Source: Chloroflexota bacterium
GTDB lineage: Bacteria; Chloroflexota; Dehalococcoidia; Lucifugimonadales; UBA3495
Reading direction: 5' to 3'
NCBI GenBank assembly: GCA_028873965.1
Contig: JAPPMU010000061.1
Coordinates: forward strand, 951 to 64,950
DNA: 64,000 nucleotides
In this document: piece by piece, positions 7,345 through 16,433 of the stretch
Position numbering within the stretch: position 1 is the first letter of the stretch
Layout: each line of letters begins with the position of its first letter
Program-made: the position numbers and the translations under genes
Notes under the pieces: generated by a model
The model's input: the letters and a program-made list of their open reading frames with translations, nothing else
What the model was told of the DNA's origin: nothing
Databases searched by the model: none

Positions 7345-9369
7345 CTAATTAGCTTCTTCCTCAGAACGATAGGAATCCTCGCTCTTCGACGGTGATGAGG
7401 CGCGCCGCCTGGCCGTTCTCTCGGCGTGGGCAGCGAGCAAAGGGTTGGGGAAACGTCGGGAGCGGTCCGGCTCGGCTTCGGAGTTTACGTTTGTCGCAAT
7501 TACCGGGGCGTCCGTCAACGGAGAACCTTCCACATCTTCCGAAAAATGCGGAGCGGGACTTGGAGAAGTTGAAAGGAACGTGTCCCGGAAGGCCGGTTCC
7601 AGGACCCGATGCACCCGGAAACTTATGAACGCCACGGCCAGGGCAGGTGAAAACAGCAGAACCAGCGACAAAGGGATGGACAACCCGCCAATGGCCAGCA
7701 GCTGAATGATCAGCGGCAGCATGAGCAGGAACAGCAATGCCAACATCGCAGTCGCCAGGCCGTATTCGACCGTGGTCTGGACCGCGCTCCAGCTTGGTAG
7801 TCCCCTGATATTAGTCGTCGGCAGATGAGGCGCCACAGTGGCGAGGTGGGCCAGGGTTTGAAGTGAGCGCCAGATTCCGATGACGGCCGGGATGCTCAGT
7901 CCCACCACCACTCCCACCGTCACCAATGCGATTATGCCCGTGGACACCGGCAGGACGCGGGCCAGGACCCCAGGCGCGGCGAACATCACGCCGGTCCCGG
8001 CGGCGCTCAGCACCGCAACGATGCAGGCGTTGATCAGTATGCGCCGGGCCACTCCGCGAATTTCCTGACCGGCAGGTCCGGGCAGTGACAGCATCGACCA
8101 AAAGATGTCCACCGCCAGGCTGATGCCCAGCATCACGCGGCGCACCGGAGCCGGAGAACGTTGCCCAAGCCAACTCGACAGAGGCAAGGCGGCCCGTCCG
8201 GTGAGCGGAGCGAGCACGGAGGTGATGGCGGTGACGATGGACAGCACCGGCCCCAGGGTCGATGCCCCCAGGGCATCAGAGGGCGTGAGCCGGCCGATTG
8301 CCAGGGAGAACTCTCCCATTTGAGGCATGGTCATACCCACCCTCATCGCGTCGCCAGCGTTACGGCCGGCCAGGATGGAACCCACGGTGTTGGCGGCCAT
8401 CTTGCCGATCATGAAAACGGCCATCACCACCAGCGCGGGCACGATGTAGTCGTCCAGCGTCCGGTAGTCGATGAGCATTCCAATGGACAGGAAGAAGAGA
8501 GCACCGAACATATCCCGCACCGGCGCCACCATCCGGTTGACCCGTCCGGCCGCTTCCGTATCCCCGATCACGATGCCCACGAGGAATGATCCCGCCGCCG
8601 GCGACAACCCCAACAGCGTGGCGCACAGGGCCAGCAGGAAGCAGAAGCCCAGGCTGGCCAGCAGCAGCGTCTCGTCCGATTGCAGCCGGGATAACCACCC
8701 CATCACCCGCGCGGCCAGCATGGTGCCGGCCACCAGCACAACAACGCAGAAAATAGCCAGCTTGCCCGCGAGTATCCCCGCGTCGGCCAGGCTGGCCGTG
8801 CCGGTGGTGGCCAAGCCGGCCAACACCGTGAGCAGGATCACCGCCGCGAAATCTTCCACCAGCAGAATGCCGACGATGGTTTGACCCCAGCTCGAGTTCA
8901 GGTTGCCTCCGTCGCGCAGCCCTTTCAGCAAAATGGCCGAGCTGCTGATGGCCATGGCTCCGCCGAGGTAGAGGCCGTGGCTGGGGTCAATGCCGGGAAC
9001 TATGCTGGCGATCCATACGCCCAGCAGGGTGAGCAGGCTGATCTCAATGACGCCGATGATCAGTACGCGAAATCCGATGTTCTGGATCCGCCGCCAGCCC
9101 AGCTCCAGCCCGATGCCGAACAGCAGCAGGATCAGCCCCAGCTCGGCCAGCAGCCCGATGGTGTCCAGGTCGCTGATCAGCGGGGTCGGCAGGGTGAACG
9201 GCCCGATGATCATGCCGGCCACCAGGTACCCCAGCACCGGCGGCTGCCACGCCAAGCGCGCCAGGGCCAGGCCAGCGGCGGCTATCACCATGGCGACGGT
9301 GAAATCCTTGAGCAGCGTCGCGGTGCCTTCCGAGATGCCAGCGAGAAAGATTGTCAGCAATACATCCAT
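7345..9369 (-). CDS. Kef-type (CPA2) cation:proton antiporter
   Basis: The 674-residue protein starts MDVLLTIFLAGISEGTATLL and has about 12 membrane segments. Family motifs include PPVLGYLVAGMIIGP, LLFGIGLELGWRR, AMAISSSAILLKGLRD and a conserved acidic site in LLVEDFAAVILL. The first 400 residues form the Na+/H+ exchanger domain; a further hydrophobic region follows, with a Ser/Arg-rich soluble tail. No TrkA-N (RCK) domain is seen, so regulation differs from classic KefB/C. The start at 9369 is chosen because upstream sequence looks non-coding; its ribosome site is weak. It is divergent from mgtE. Confidence 0.85.
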   Translation of the reverse strand: MDVLLTIFLAGISEGTATLLKDFTVAMVIAAAGLALARLAWQPPVLGYLVAGMIIGPFTLPTPLISDLDTIGLLAELGLILLLFGIGLELGWRRIQNIGFRVLIIGVIEISLLTLLGVWIASIVPGIDPSHGLYLGGAMAISSSAILLKGLRDGGNLNSSWGQTIVGILLVEDFAAVILLTVLAGLATTGTASLADAGILAGKLAIFCVVVLVAGTMLAARVMGWLSRLQSDETLLLASLGFCFLLALCATLLGLSPAAGSFLVGIVIGDTEAAGRVNRMVAPVRDMFGALFFLSIGMLIDYRTLDDYIVPALVVMAVFMIGKMAANTVGSILAGRNAGDAMRVGMTMPQMGEFSLAIGRLTPSDALGASTLGPVLSIVTAITSVLAPLTGRAALPLSSWLGQRSPAPVRRVMLGISLAVDIFWSMLSLPGPAGQEIRGVARRILINACIVAVLSAAGTGVMFAAPGVLARVLPVSTGIIALVTVGVVVGLSIPAVIGIWRSLQTLAHLATVAPHLPTTNIRGLPSWSAVQTTVEYGLATAMLALLFLLMLPLIIQLLAIGGLSIPLSLVLLFSPALAVAFISFRVHRVLEPAFRDTFLSTSPSPAPHFSEDVEGSPLTDAPVIATNVNSEAEPDRSRRFPNPLLAAHAERTARRRASSPSKSEDSYRSEEEAN

Positions 9370-9637
9370 CAGGGCATTACCGGAGGCCAATCCCAACGTT
9401 GTTGAATTCCACGACTCCTCGACTCCGTTGCAGTGTGTCGCAGTTTCCGCCGGAGTGTAAATCAGTTTCACCCACAGTTGGCGCAATGCGACAGTGTTCG
9501 CCACATGCTAACATAACGCGGCGGAGCGGACCTGCCAGTGCCGTAGTCACGTTATTGCCCAATAAAAGATTCGAGGTGTTCATTGCCGCGACAACGATTA
9601 CGTACTACAGACGTGCCCGGCTCGCAGGAGTTTTGAG

Positions 9638-11017
9638 ATGGTGGAGCCTGAGCCGACATACCGGGAAACGATCATCACTCCCGACGAGGCCGCGGTCATC
9701 GCCCAAGAAGTCCGTCGACTGATTCGGAATGGGGACGAGAGGTCGGCTTGGGAGCAGCTGAGGCGCCTGCATCCCGCGGACATGGGAAGCATAGTCGCAG
9801 CTCTTCCCCGCAACAGCCGGGAGGCCATCGTAGCGGTGATGTCGCCCGACACGGTGGCCTGGATGTTCCGCCATATGAACCCGGTGCAGGCCGCGCGGGT
9901 CAGCGCCAGGTTGGGCACGGGCATTCTTTCCACCGCATTGGCCCAACTAAACCCGCGAACGGCACTGGACATCATGCGGCGGATACCCGGGCCCCACGCC
10001 CGCGAAGTCGCCGAAGCAATCGGGCAACCCGCAGATGATCCGGTGGTGGAAACTGACTTGTTGGATACCGCCGCCGGGTTCATGGTGACGCGGTTCCCCA
10101 TCTTGCATCCGGAAGACCGAGTGGAATCGGCCCGAGTGAATCTCCGGCAATTGACCCGCGACGATCACAACTTCACCCATGTTTTAGTGATTGACGATGA
10201 CTACCAGCTGGTCGGCCAGGTGGCCATGATCGACCTGGCAATGTCGTCTGACGACGTGCCGATTGCTGAACTGATCATGCCCAGCATGGCCCCGGTGTCC
10301 GCTGACACCCCCAGGGAGGAGTGTGCCCGGCTCCAGAGGCACTACAACCTGACCCAATTGCCCGTGGTGGACGATGGTCGTCTGATCGGAGTCATACCGT
10401 CCACATTTCTCCTCAGCGCCTCCGTTGCTCAGGACACGGAACAGATCCTTCAAGTGGCCAACGTGGCCGGAGACAGTCCCGACGGGCCGCTGCTGGGATC
10501 GATACGCACCCGACTGCCGTGGCTTACGGTCAACCTCGCCACCACCTTCCTGGCGGCCTTCACCGTTTCGCTGTTCGAGTCCACGCTGGCGCGGGTGGTG
10601 GTCCTGGCTGCCTTCCTGCCGGTGGTGGCCGGCCAGGGCGGCATCGGCGGGACTCAGACCCTGACCCTCATCATACGGGCCATGGCGCTGGGTGAGCTGG
10701 TGGGTATGCGGGCCAGGCGATTGTTGACCCGTGAATTGATCTTGGGGTTGATCCACGGCGTGTGGTTGGGCGTGCTGGTTGCGGTCATTGCCGTTTTGTG
10801 GAAACAGAACCTGGGCCTGGCTTTAGTGCTGGGAGTGGCCATGTTGGGCAACATGGCCATGGCGGGAGTGACCGGAGCCGGGGTGCCGCTGTTCCTGCGG
10901 CGCATCGGCGTGGACCCGGCGGTTGCGTCGGCGGTGGTGGTCACCACCGTCACGGACGTTTGCGGCTTTCTGCTCTTCTTGGGCATTGCCAGCGCCGCTA
11001 TTAACCTGATTGTCTAG
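9638..11017 (+). CDS. mgtE: Magnesium transporter MgtE
   Basis: The 459-residue protein has the full family layout. A helical MgtE-N domain spans about 20-130, two CBS domains about 140-265 (RFPILHPEDRVESA, DYQLVGQVAMIDL), and a plug helix follows. The C-terminal membrane domain includes PVVAGQGGIGGTQTLTLIIR and TVTDVCGFLLFLG, matching the pore signature and the conserved channel Asp. MgtE is a homodimeric Mg2+ channel of the inner membrane gated by cytosolic Mg2+ through the N and CBS domains. The ATG at 9638 follows AGGAG by eight bases. Confidence 0.93.
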   Translation: MVEPEPTYRETIITPDEAAVIAQEVRRLIRNGDERSAWEQLRRLHPADMGSIVAALPRNSREAIVAVMSPDTVAWMFRHMNPVQAARVSARLGTGILSTALAQLNPRTALDIMRRIPGPHAREVAEAIGQPADDPVVETDLLDTAAGFMVTRFPILHPEDRVESARVNLRQLTRDDHNFTHVLVIDDDYQLVGQVAMIDLAMSSDDVPIAELIMPSMAPVSADTPREECARLQRHYNLTQLPVVDDGRLIGVIPSTFLLSASVAQDTEQILQVANVAGDSPDGPLLGSIRTRLPWLTVNLATTFLAAFTVSLFESTLARVVVLAAFLPVVAGQGGIGGTQTLTLIIRAMALGELVGMRARRLLTRELILGLIHGVWLGVLVAVIAVLWKQNLGLALVLGVAMLGNMAMAGVTGAGVPLFLRRIGVDPAVASAVVVTTVTDVCGFLLFLGIASAAINLIV

Positions 11018-11317
11018 GTGAACTGGTTCCTCCGTGCCAGCCCCACGCTGACGCCGCAGGATTCCCAGCGCGTTCAGCGGCTGATAATGTGGGACGCCGT
11101 CACAGGCGGAGGCGGGCAGGCTCTGGTTAAGGCCGGCCCGCTAACCTGTACAGACTTCCATCACCTGATGCTACTGGAATACTGTATCCACTCACCGGAT
11201 TTACGGAGCCAACGGGAGCGGATAGACTGACCCCGGATTCAGCCATTGAACACGCCACAACTCGTTCGCAATAGAACGGCGCTTTCGCCCGGCTCCAAGT
11301 TCACGGAGGTTAAAGAG
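11018..11317. other. Intergenic stretch without a supported gene
   Basis: A short plus-strand frame here lacks a ribosome site and protein-like composition. The 5' leader of the GlcG/HbpS-like gene must lie here, but I see no confident promoter, terminator or structured RNA. Confidence 0.5.
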
Positions 11318-11731
11318 ATGTACAACAAAGCCATGATCAGCTTGGAACAGGCCCAGAACGCCATTACGGCCATGATCGCCGATTTCAACCAGGATCCCGA
11401 CCGGCGCAAGGTCGATATGGCCGTGGTGGACGATGCCGGCAATCTGCTGGCCTACGCCCGTATGGACCGCTGCCTGCGCCCCACATTCGCCATCCGCAAG
11501 GCGTACACGTCGGCGATGCGCTCCATGGACACCGCCGCCTTCGCCGAGCAACTCAGCAGCACCGGCCGGACCCTCGATTCTTTCGGCGACCCGCAGTTGA
11601 TTGCCATACCGGGCGGAGTCGCCGTTTTCCACGAGGGCGCGGTGGTCGGCGCCATCGGCGTGGGCGGCCTGCCCAGCGGGTTCGACGACGAAGCCATCGC
11701 CAAGGCCGGGGTGGCCGCGTTGGGAATCTGA
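11318..11731 (+). CDS. GlcG/HbpS-like heme-degrading-family protein
   Basis: The 137-residue protein shows the family landmarks: VDMAVVDDAGNLLAYARMD, then FAIRKAYTSAMRSMDT and a Gly-rich end GAIGVGGLPSGFDDEAIAKAG. Members are small alpha/beta oligomers, some binding heme (HbpS) and others encoded with glycolate or diol-use genes (GlcG, PduO C-terminal domain). Nothing nearby identifies the ligand. The ATG at 11318 is chosen because GGAGG lies eight bases upstream. It is followed by a GC-rich hairpin and then a CoA transferase gene. Confidence 0.85.
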   Translation: MYNKAMISLEQAQNAITAMIADFNQDPDRRKVDMAVVDDAGNLLAYARMDRCLRPTFAIRKAYTSAMRSMDTAAFAEQLSSTGRTLDSFGDPQLIAIPGGVAVFHEGAVVGAIGVGGLPSGFDDEAIAKAGVAALGI

Positions 11732-11752
11732 CGACGGCGCCCGCCGAAGCCC

Positions 11753-11776
11753 GGGGCGGCCACGGAGCGCCGCCCC
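11753..11776 (+). terminator. GC-rich hairpin downstream of the GlcG/HbpS-like gene
   Basis: GGGGCGGC and GCCGCCCC pair perfectly over 8 bp around an 8-base loop, 22 bases past the stop codon. There is no T-run after it, so intrinsic termination is uncertain; it may only protect the 3' end. Confidence 0.35.
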
Positions 11777-11834
11777 GCCAACCGCTCGCCTCTAGCGTGT
11801 AAAATCGGGAGACCGGCATACGAGGAGGTCGCTC

Positions 11835-13097
11835 ATGGCAACGGGACTGCTGGCGGGCGTTACGGTTCTGGATTTCACGGCGGCGTTCGTCGGGCCGTTT
11901 TGCAGCCGCATCATGGCCGACATGGGCGCGGAGGTGATCAAGATCGAGCGGCCGGCGGCGGACCAGGACGAACGCTTCACGCCCGAGTCGCTGCCCACGC
12001 GCAACGGCGTGCCGTATCTGCACCTGAACGGCGGCAAGAAGAGCCTGTGCGTTGACCTCAAGACGGAGGCTGGACTTGAGATCGTTCACGCGCTGGTGAA
12101 AAGGGCCGACGTGTTCGTGGAGAACTACACGCCCCACGTGGTGCGGAGCTACGGGCTGGACTATCCCAACCTGCGCCAGCTGAACCCGGGCATCATCATG
12201 TGTTCCATGACTGGCTACGGGCAGGATGGGTTCGCGCACAACCTCGATCACGTCTGCACCGATCCGGTGGCGCAGGCCGTCAGCGGCCTCAACTGGATCA
12301 CCGGCGAGCGGGACGGCGCGCCCTACACCATCGGCGGCGGCATCGGCGACACCGTCACCGGCATGACCGGAGCGATGGCCGTGGGATACGCGCTGTTTCA
12401 CCGTCAGCGGACGGGCGAGGGCCAGTACATCGACCTGTCCATGATCGACAGCCTGTTGTTCCTGGACTCGCTGGCGATGCCCCACGTTGCGGCCAACCAC
12501 GGAGTCCCGCTGCACTATCGCAACGGGGAGCAGAACACCTACACCTTTCCCATGGGCATCCTGAAGGCCCGGGACGGCTACATTTCGCTGCAAGCCCCAG
12601 GGCAGGGGTCCAACAGCGCGTGGGGCCGGCTGTGCCAGTGCATGGGTCGGGAAGATCTGATCGAGGATCCGCGCTACCGGACGGACGACGACCGGGTGGA
12701 GCGGCGGGACGAGATCGTGGGCATCATCGAAGAGTGGCTCCAGACGCTGCCGGACGACGAGGCGGCGCTGCTGGTGCTGGCGGAGGCGCGCATTTCGTCG
12801 GGGCCGGTGCTGTCGCAGGAGGAGATCTGGCGTCACCCGCACTACAATGCGCGCGGGGCGTTCCAGGAGATTGAGTACCCGGAGGTCGGGCCGGTGGGTG
12901 TGGTGTCGCCGCCGTACCGCTTCTCGGCGACGCCGGCGGCAGTCAGCGGCCCGGCGCCGCAGCTGGGTGAGCACAACTACGAGGTGCTGGCCGGACACCT
13001 GGAGTACTCGGCGGAGGACGTGGCGGCGCTGGTCGACGCCGGCGTGTTGTACGAGTCGCCGGGGGCGAGAAGGCGCCGGCAGGCGGGCTCCGGTTAA
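11835..13097 (+). CDS. CaiB/BaiF-family CoA transferase
   Basis: The 420-residue protein starts MATGLLAGVTVLDFTAAFVG after a GAGGAGG site. Class III CoA transferases move CoA between carboxylic acids through an aspartyl-CoA thioester. The expected regions are present: the N-terminal GPFCSRIMADMGAEVIKIE, VDLKTEAGLEIVHALVKRAD, and the catalytic-Asp segment GGGIGDTVTGMTGAMAVGYAL followed by RTGEGQYIDLSMIDS. The Arg/Gly-rich C-terminal tail (ARRRRQAGSG) is unusual. The acceptor acid cannot be told from sequence. It stands alone, tail to tail with the P450 gene. Confidence 0.9.
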   Translation: MATGLLAGVTVLDFTAAFVGPFCSRIMADMGAEVIKIERPAADQDERFTPESLPTRNGVPYLHLNGGKKSLCVDLKTEAGLEIVHALVKRADVFVENYTPHVVRSYGLDYPNLRQLNPGIIMCSMTGYGQDGFAHNLDHVCTDPVAQAVSGLNWITGERDGAPYTIGGGIGDTVTGMTGAMAVGYALFHRQRTGEGQYIDLSMIDSLLFLDSLAMPHVAANHGVPLHYRNGEQNTYTFPMGILKARDGYISLQAPGQGSNSAWGRLCQCMGREDLIEDPRYRTDDDRVERRDEIVGIIEEWLQTLPDDEAALLVLAEARISSGPVLSQEEIWRHPHYNARGAFQEIEYPEVGPVGVVSPPYRFSATPAAVSGPAPQLGEHNYEVLAGHLEYSAEDVAALVDAGVLYESPGARRRRQAGSG

Positions 13098-13193
13098 AAC
13101 CGCATCCGCGCTTCGGGATCGAAGCTGGCCCGCATTCCGGCAACCTGCGGAGAGCGCCCGTCCCGAACTTCGTCCACTCCGTTGAACCCGATC

Positions 13194-14630
13194 CTACGCT
13201 GTATGATGACCAGCCCGCCGTTCCGCCCGCAGGGCGTAAGGCCTGGGCGAGATTGCCAGGCCGAACACTTCGGCCTCGGACAGCGGCTTGCCGTCCGGCG
13301 TCTCGAAGCGGAGACGGTGCAGCATCCGGGTCAGGTGGAGCCAGACGGCGGTCTCGGCGAAGCGACGCCCCGGGCAACGGCGGTGGCCCGTACCGAAGGG
13401 TATGAAGGCGTTGCCGGTCAGCGCGGCGGAGGGCGAACCGTCAGCCTGGGGCAGGAACCGCTCCGGGATGAAATCATCGGGCGAGTCCCAGAAGCGCGGG
13501 TCATGGTGGATGGAATAGATGTTCCCCAACACCTGCGCTCCCGCCGGTACCAGGTAGCCGCCGACCTCGGTGTCTTTGGTGGCCTGGTGCGGCAGTGCCA
13601 GGGGGCCGATGGTGCGGTAGCGCATGGACTCGGCCAGGCAGGCGAAGGTGTAGGGCAGCCGCGTCCGGTCGTCCACCGTCGGCAAGGCGTCGGGGTCGAT
13701 AACCCGGTCCAACTCCTCGTGGACCTTGGCCTGAACCTCGGGGCGGTTGGCCAGCAGCAGCAACGTCCAGCTGACGGTTTGCGCCGACGTGTCGGTGCCG
13801 GCGAGCAACAGATCCATGCACAGGTCATTGATCATGTCGCTCTCTATTTCGCCAGTTTCCTCCTCGGCCAGCATCACCTCCACCAGGCAGGTGGGGGCCG
13901 ACAGGTCTAGGCCGGGGCGGTTGCGGGCGCTCTCCACCAGGGAATCCATGATGGCCGTGCCGATTTCCGACTGCCTGATGGCTTCCTTGAGGGCATTGCT
14001 GGGCAGGAACCTCATCCACGGAATATAGTCGGCCAGGTTGGTGGCGGTGGCGTTGGTGAAGATCCAGTTCACGTGTTCCAGCAGCGCGCCCCGCAGTTGC
14101 ACAAACTCTCCAGTGCTGTCTTCGTCCCGTCCAAAAACGGCGCGGAACACCATCTCGGAATTACTGCGCGCCACCATCACCGGCGGAGAAACCAACTCGC
14201 CGGCTTCTCCCATTGCGCCCATCTCGTCCACCAGCCCGTTGACTATGCCCTCGATGTAACGCTCGCGCACGTTGTCCAGATTACGCGCGCTGAGCAACTC
14301 GCGGTTGGCGAAGCGCTGCATCTGCCGCCAGCGGTCGCCATAGGGGGCCAGCACCAGGTCTTTCTGGCTGCTGAGAATATCCATGATCTCGCTCACCCAG
14401 CGGTCGGCCAGTTCAGGCCGGCCGAAAGCCTCCTGCAACAGATCCGGGTGGCTGATTATCACGGTCGGCACATTGCCGAAGCGCAGCAGGCAGATGTCGC
14501 CGTACCGACGGGCCAGCCGATCAATGGCCAGATGGGTGTCATGGCGCAGTTCCAGCAGCGAACCGAACACCGGCCACCCGCGCGGGCCCGGTGGCAACTT
14601 GTCTGGCAGGGTGGAAGTTGCGGCGCTCAT
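13194..14630 (-). CDS. Cytochrome P450
   Basis: The 478-residue protein has the proline-rich hinge (LPPGPRGWPVFG), the I-helix oxygen-binding AGTDTS, the K-helix ExxR (ESMR) and the heme-ligand loop FGTGHRRCPGRRFAE. The organisation resembles class II/CYP2-like P450s more than typical actinobacterial ones. It is soluble as written, with no N-terminal membrane anchor. The ATG at 14630 follows GAAGAGG. No ferredoxin or reductase gene is adjacent, so electrons must come from elsewhere in the cell. The substrate is unknown. Confidence 0.92.
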   Translation of the reverse strand: MSAATSTLPDKLPPGPRGWPVFGSLLELRHDTHLAIDRLARRYGDICLLRFGNVPTVIISHPDLLQEAFGRPELADRWVSEIMDILSSQKDLVLAPYGDRWRQMQRFANRELLSARNLDNVRERYIEGIVNGLVDEMGAMGEAGELVSPPVMVARSNSEMVFRAVFGRDEDSTGEFVQLRGALLEHVNWIFTNATATNLADYIPWMRFLPSNALKEAIRQSEIGTAIMDSLVESARNRPGLDLSAPTCLVEVMLAEEETGEIESDMINDLCMDLLLAGTDTSAQTVSWTLLLLANRPEVQAKVHEELDRVIDPDALPTVDDRTRLPYTFACLAESMRYRTIGPLALPHQATKDTEVGGYLVPAGAQVLGNIYSIHHDPRFWDSPDDFIPERFLPQADGSPSAALTGNAFIPFGTGHRRCPGRRFAETAVWLHLTRMLHRLRFETPDGKPLSEAEVFGLAISPRPYALRAERRAGHHTA

Positions 14631-15128
14631 TTGCACTACCTCTTCATGGCAGAGGGATGAAACCTTGAAACGACAAACCTCATCTCTCACTTTACCAGAG
14701 ACAACTGTAGGTGGGCAGGATCAATCGATTATCTGACCCGTGCCATCGTAACCGGCACGATGGCCGGACCATGAACTGCCGGGCCACGACTTCCTGCAGC
14801 CTGGAGTGTCGTTGGCGGGGAAGGTCAACCGCGGCCGGTTCGTCGCGGAAAGCGAGGGTTTGGGTGACGAACCGGGACGCTGAAATGTGCCGAACCAGGT
14901 CCGGCACATTTTGACTGCATGGAAAGGATGACCCGGTAGCTCTCTTCTTGCCACTCGCCCCCTTACACTTCCTCATATCAACTGGTTCTAGTACGAAAAG
15001 CGTCATTATGTAATCTGTATATTGTTGCAATCGTAAGATTGACAACGATAATCCACACTGCAATAATCATCCGAACTTTGAATGCCGCCAAAACTCCCGG
15101 CAAATCACCCCGAATGGAGGGAAGAACT
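14631..15128. other. Divergent intergenic region with a 10-bp stem hairpin
   Basis: Nearly 500 bases separate the P450 and the betaine-type binding protein, so both promoters should lie here. The only structure I see is an inverted repeat at 14883-14911: AAATGTGCCG and CGGCACATTT around a 9-base loop. It has no long T-run on either strand and could be an operator or an RNA stem. Frames crossing the region do not look protein-coding. Confidence 0.5.
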
Positions 15129-16316
15129 TTGTTCACCAAGTACAGGCTATTGGCGCTAACCATGGTGATGGCCATCGTAACGGTCATCGCCATCGCGGCC
15201 TGCTCGCCGGCTGAACCCCAAGTGATCACGGAGCAGGTTGAGGTCACCCGTGTCGTGACCGAAGAGGTCGTGAAGGAAGTCGAGGTCGAGAAAGAGGTCG
15301 TCAAGGAAGTCGAGGTCGAGAAAGAAGTCATCAAAGAAGTCGAGGTCGTCAAGGAAGTTGAGGTGATGGCTCCCGAGGGACCGAAAGAAGCCATCATCTT
15401 TGGTGACCTGAACTGGTCCAGCGCGTTGCTCCAGAACCGCATCGCGCAGTACATCGTCGAGAAGGGTTACGGCTATCCTACTGATGTCAAGTTCGGCGCG
15501 ACCTTGCCCCTGTTCCAGGGCCTGAAAAACGGCGACACCGACGTCACCATGGAAATCTGGCTGCCTAACCAGGACGAAGCTTGGAACGAAGCCCGCGAAG
15601 AGGGAGCGGTTCTGTCCGTGGGCCAGAGCCTGGGCAAGGACTGGCAGTCCGCCTTCGTGATCCCGGCCTACCTGCAAGAGCAGTATCCGGACCTGGATAG
15701 CGTGGACGACCTGCAAGACCAGCAGTACAAGGACCTGTTCAAGACGGCTGAGAGCGGCGACAAGGCGCGCCTCGTCTCCTGCATCATCGGCTGGGCCTGT
15801 GAGACGGTCAACGCCGCTCAGATTGAGGGCTACGGCCTCAATGATCACGTGCATATCGTCAACCCCGGCGACGGCGCCGCGCTGAACGCCGACCTCTACG
15901 GGGCCTACGAGCGCGAAGAGCCTTGGTTGGGCTACCAGTGGGGCACTAACGACCCCGCCCTGAAGCTGGACCTGGTGCGCCTGGAAGAGCCGGCCTACAG
16001 CGACGAGTGCTGGTTCACCACCAAGGCCTGCGCCTACGAGGACGCGACGATCCTGATCGCCGTGAACCCGGACCTGCCCGGCCGCGCTCCCGACGTCGTC
16101 GGGATGCTGCGCAACTGGGACTTCAACATCAACATCTACAAGGCGGTGGTGCGCTGGCAAGGCGACAACCCGGACGCCAGCGTGAACGATACGGCCCTGT
16201 GGTGGCTGAACAACAACGCCGACGTCTGGAGCGGCTGGGTCACCGACGAGGCTGCCGAGGGCATCCAGGCCGCGCTGAGCGCCGGCGAGGAAGCGGACGG
16301 CTGGCCGACCGAGTAA
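15129..16316 (+). CDS. Glycine betaine/proline-type ABC substrate-binding lipoprotein with a charged tether
   Basis: I choose the TTG at 15129 because GGAGG lies just upstream and it gives a clean lipoprotein signal, MFTKYRLLALTM...AIAAC. After the lipid-bearing Cys comes about 45 residues of E/V/K repeats (EVEVEKEVVKEV type), a rigid tether. Then an OpuAC/ProX-like domain begins at EAIIFGDLNWSSALLQNRIA. Family hallmarks include TDVTMEIWLPNQ and GWACE. Such proteins bind quaternary amines at the cell surface. No permease or ATPase gene is adjacent, so it is an orphan here. A hairpin terminator follows the gene. Confidence 0.88.
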   Translation: MFTKYRLLALTMVMAIVTVIAIAACSPAEPQVITEQVEVTRVVTEEVVKEVEVEKEVVKEVEVEKEVIKEVEVVKEVEVMAPEGPKEAIIFGDLNWSSALLQNRIAQYIVEKGYGYPTDVKFGATLPLFQGLKNGDTDVTMEIWLPNQDEAWNEAREEGAVLSVGQSLGKDWQSAFVIPAYLQEQYPDLDSVDDLQDQQYKDLFKTAESGDKARLVSCIIGWACETVNAAQIEGYGLNDHVHIVNPGDGAALNADLYGAYEREEPWLGYQWGTNDPALKLDLVRLEEPAYSDECWFTTKACAYEDATILIAVNPDLPGRAPDVVGMLRNWDFNINIYKAVVRWQGDNPDASVNDTALWWLNNNADVWSGWVTDEAAEGIQAALSAGEEADGWPTE

Positions 16317-16347
16317 CCGCACTCAGCTCATCCCACGCAATCGCGAG

Positions 16348-16378
16348 GGCGGCTTCCCACGGGGAGCCGCCTTCTTTT
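16348..16378 (+). terminator. Rho-independent terminator after the betaine-type binding protein
   Basis: GGCGGCTTCCC and GGGGAGCCGCC pair around a tight loop, followed by TTCTTTT. It lies about 30 bases past the stop codon, as expected for an intrinsic terminator. Confidence 0.85.
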
Positions 16379-16433
16379 CTGCTACAATGCAGCCGCTTTT
16401 CAGGCACGATTTTCCCGACAGGACACCGTATCC

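Noticed and set aside
11018-11230. A 70-codon open frame downstream of mgtE
   Set aside because: It begins directly after the mgtE stop with no ribosome site, and its composition does not look like protein.
14692-15063. Minus-strand frame in the P450 upstream region
   Set aside because: No ribosome site and no domain-like features; it overlaps the hairpin and probable promoters.
15240-15370. Repeated DNA that could look like a CRISPR or tandem array
   Set aside because: The repeats are in frame and encode the EVEVEKEV tether; there are no unique spacers and no cas genes in the window.
15156-16322. Long minus-strand frame opposite the betaine-type binding protein
   Set aside because: It is a shadow of a well-supported lipoprotein gene, with no ribosome site and a product made of antisense E/V/K repeats.
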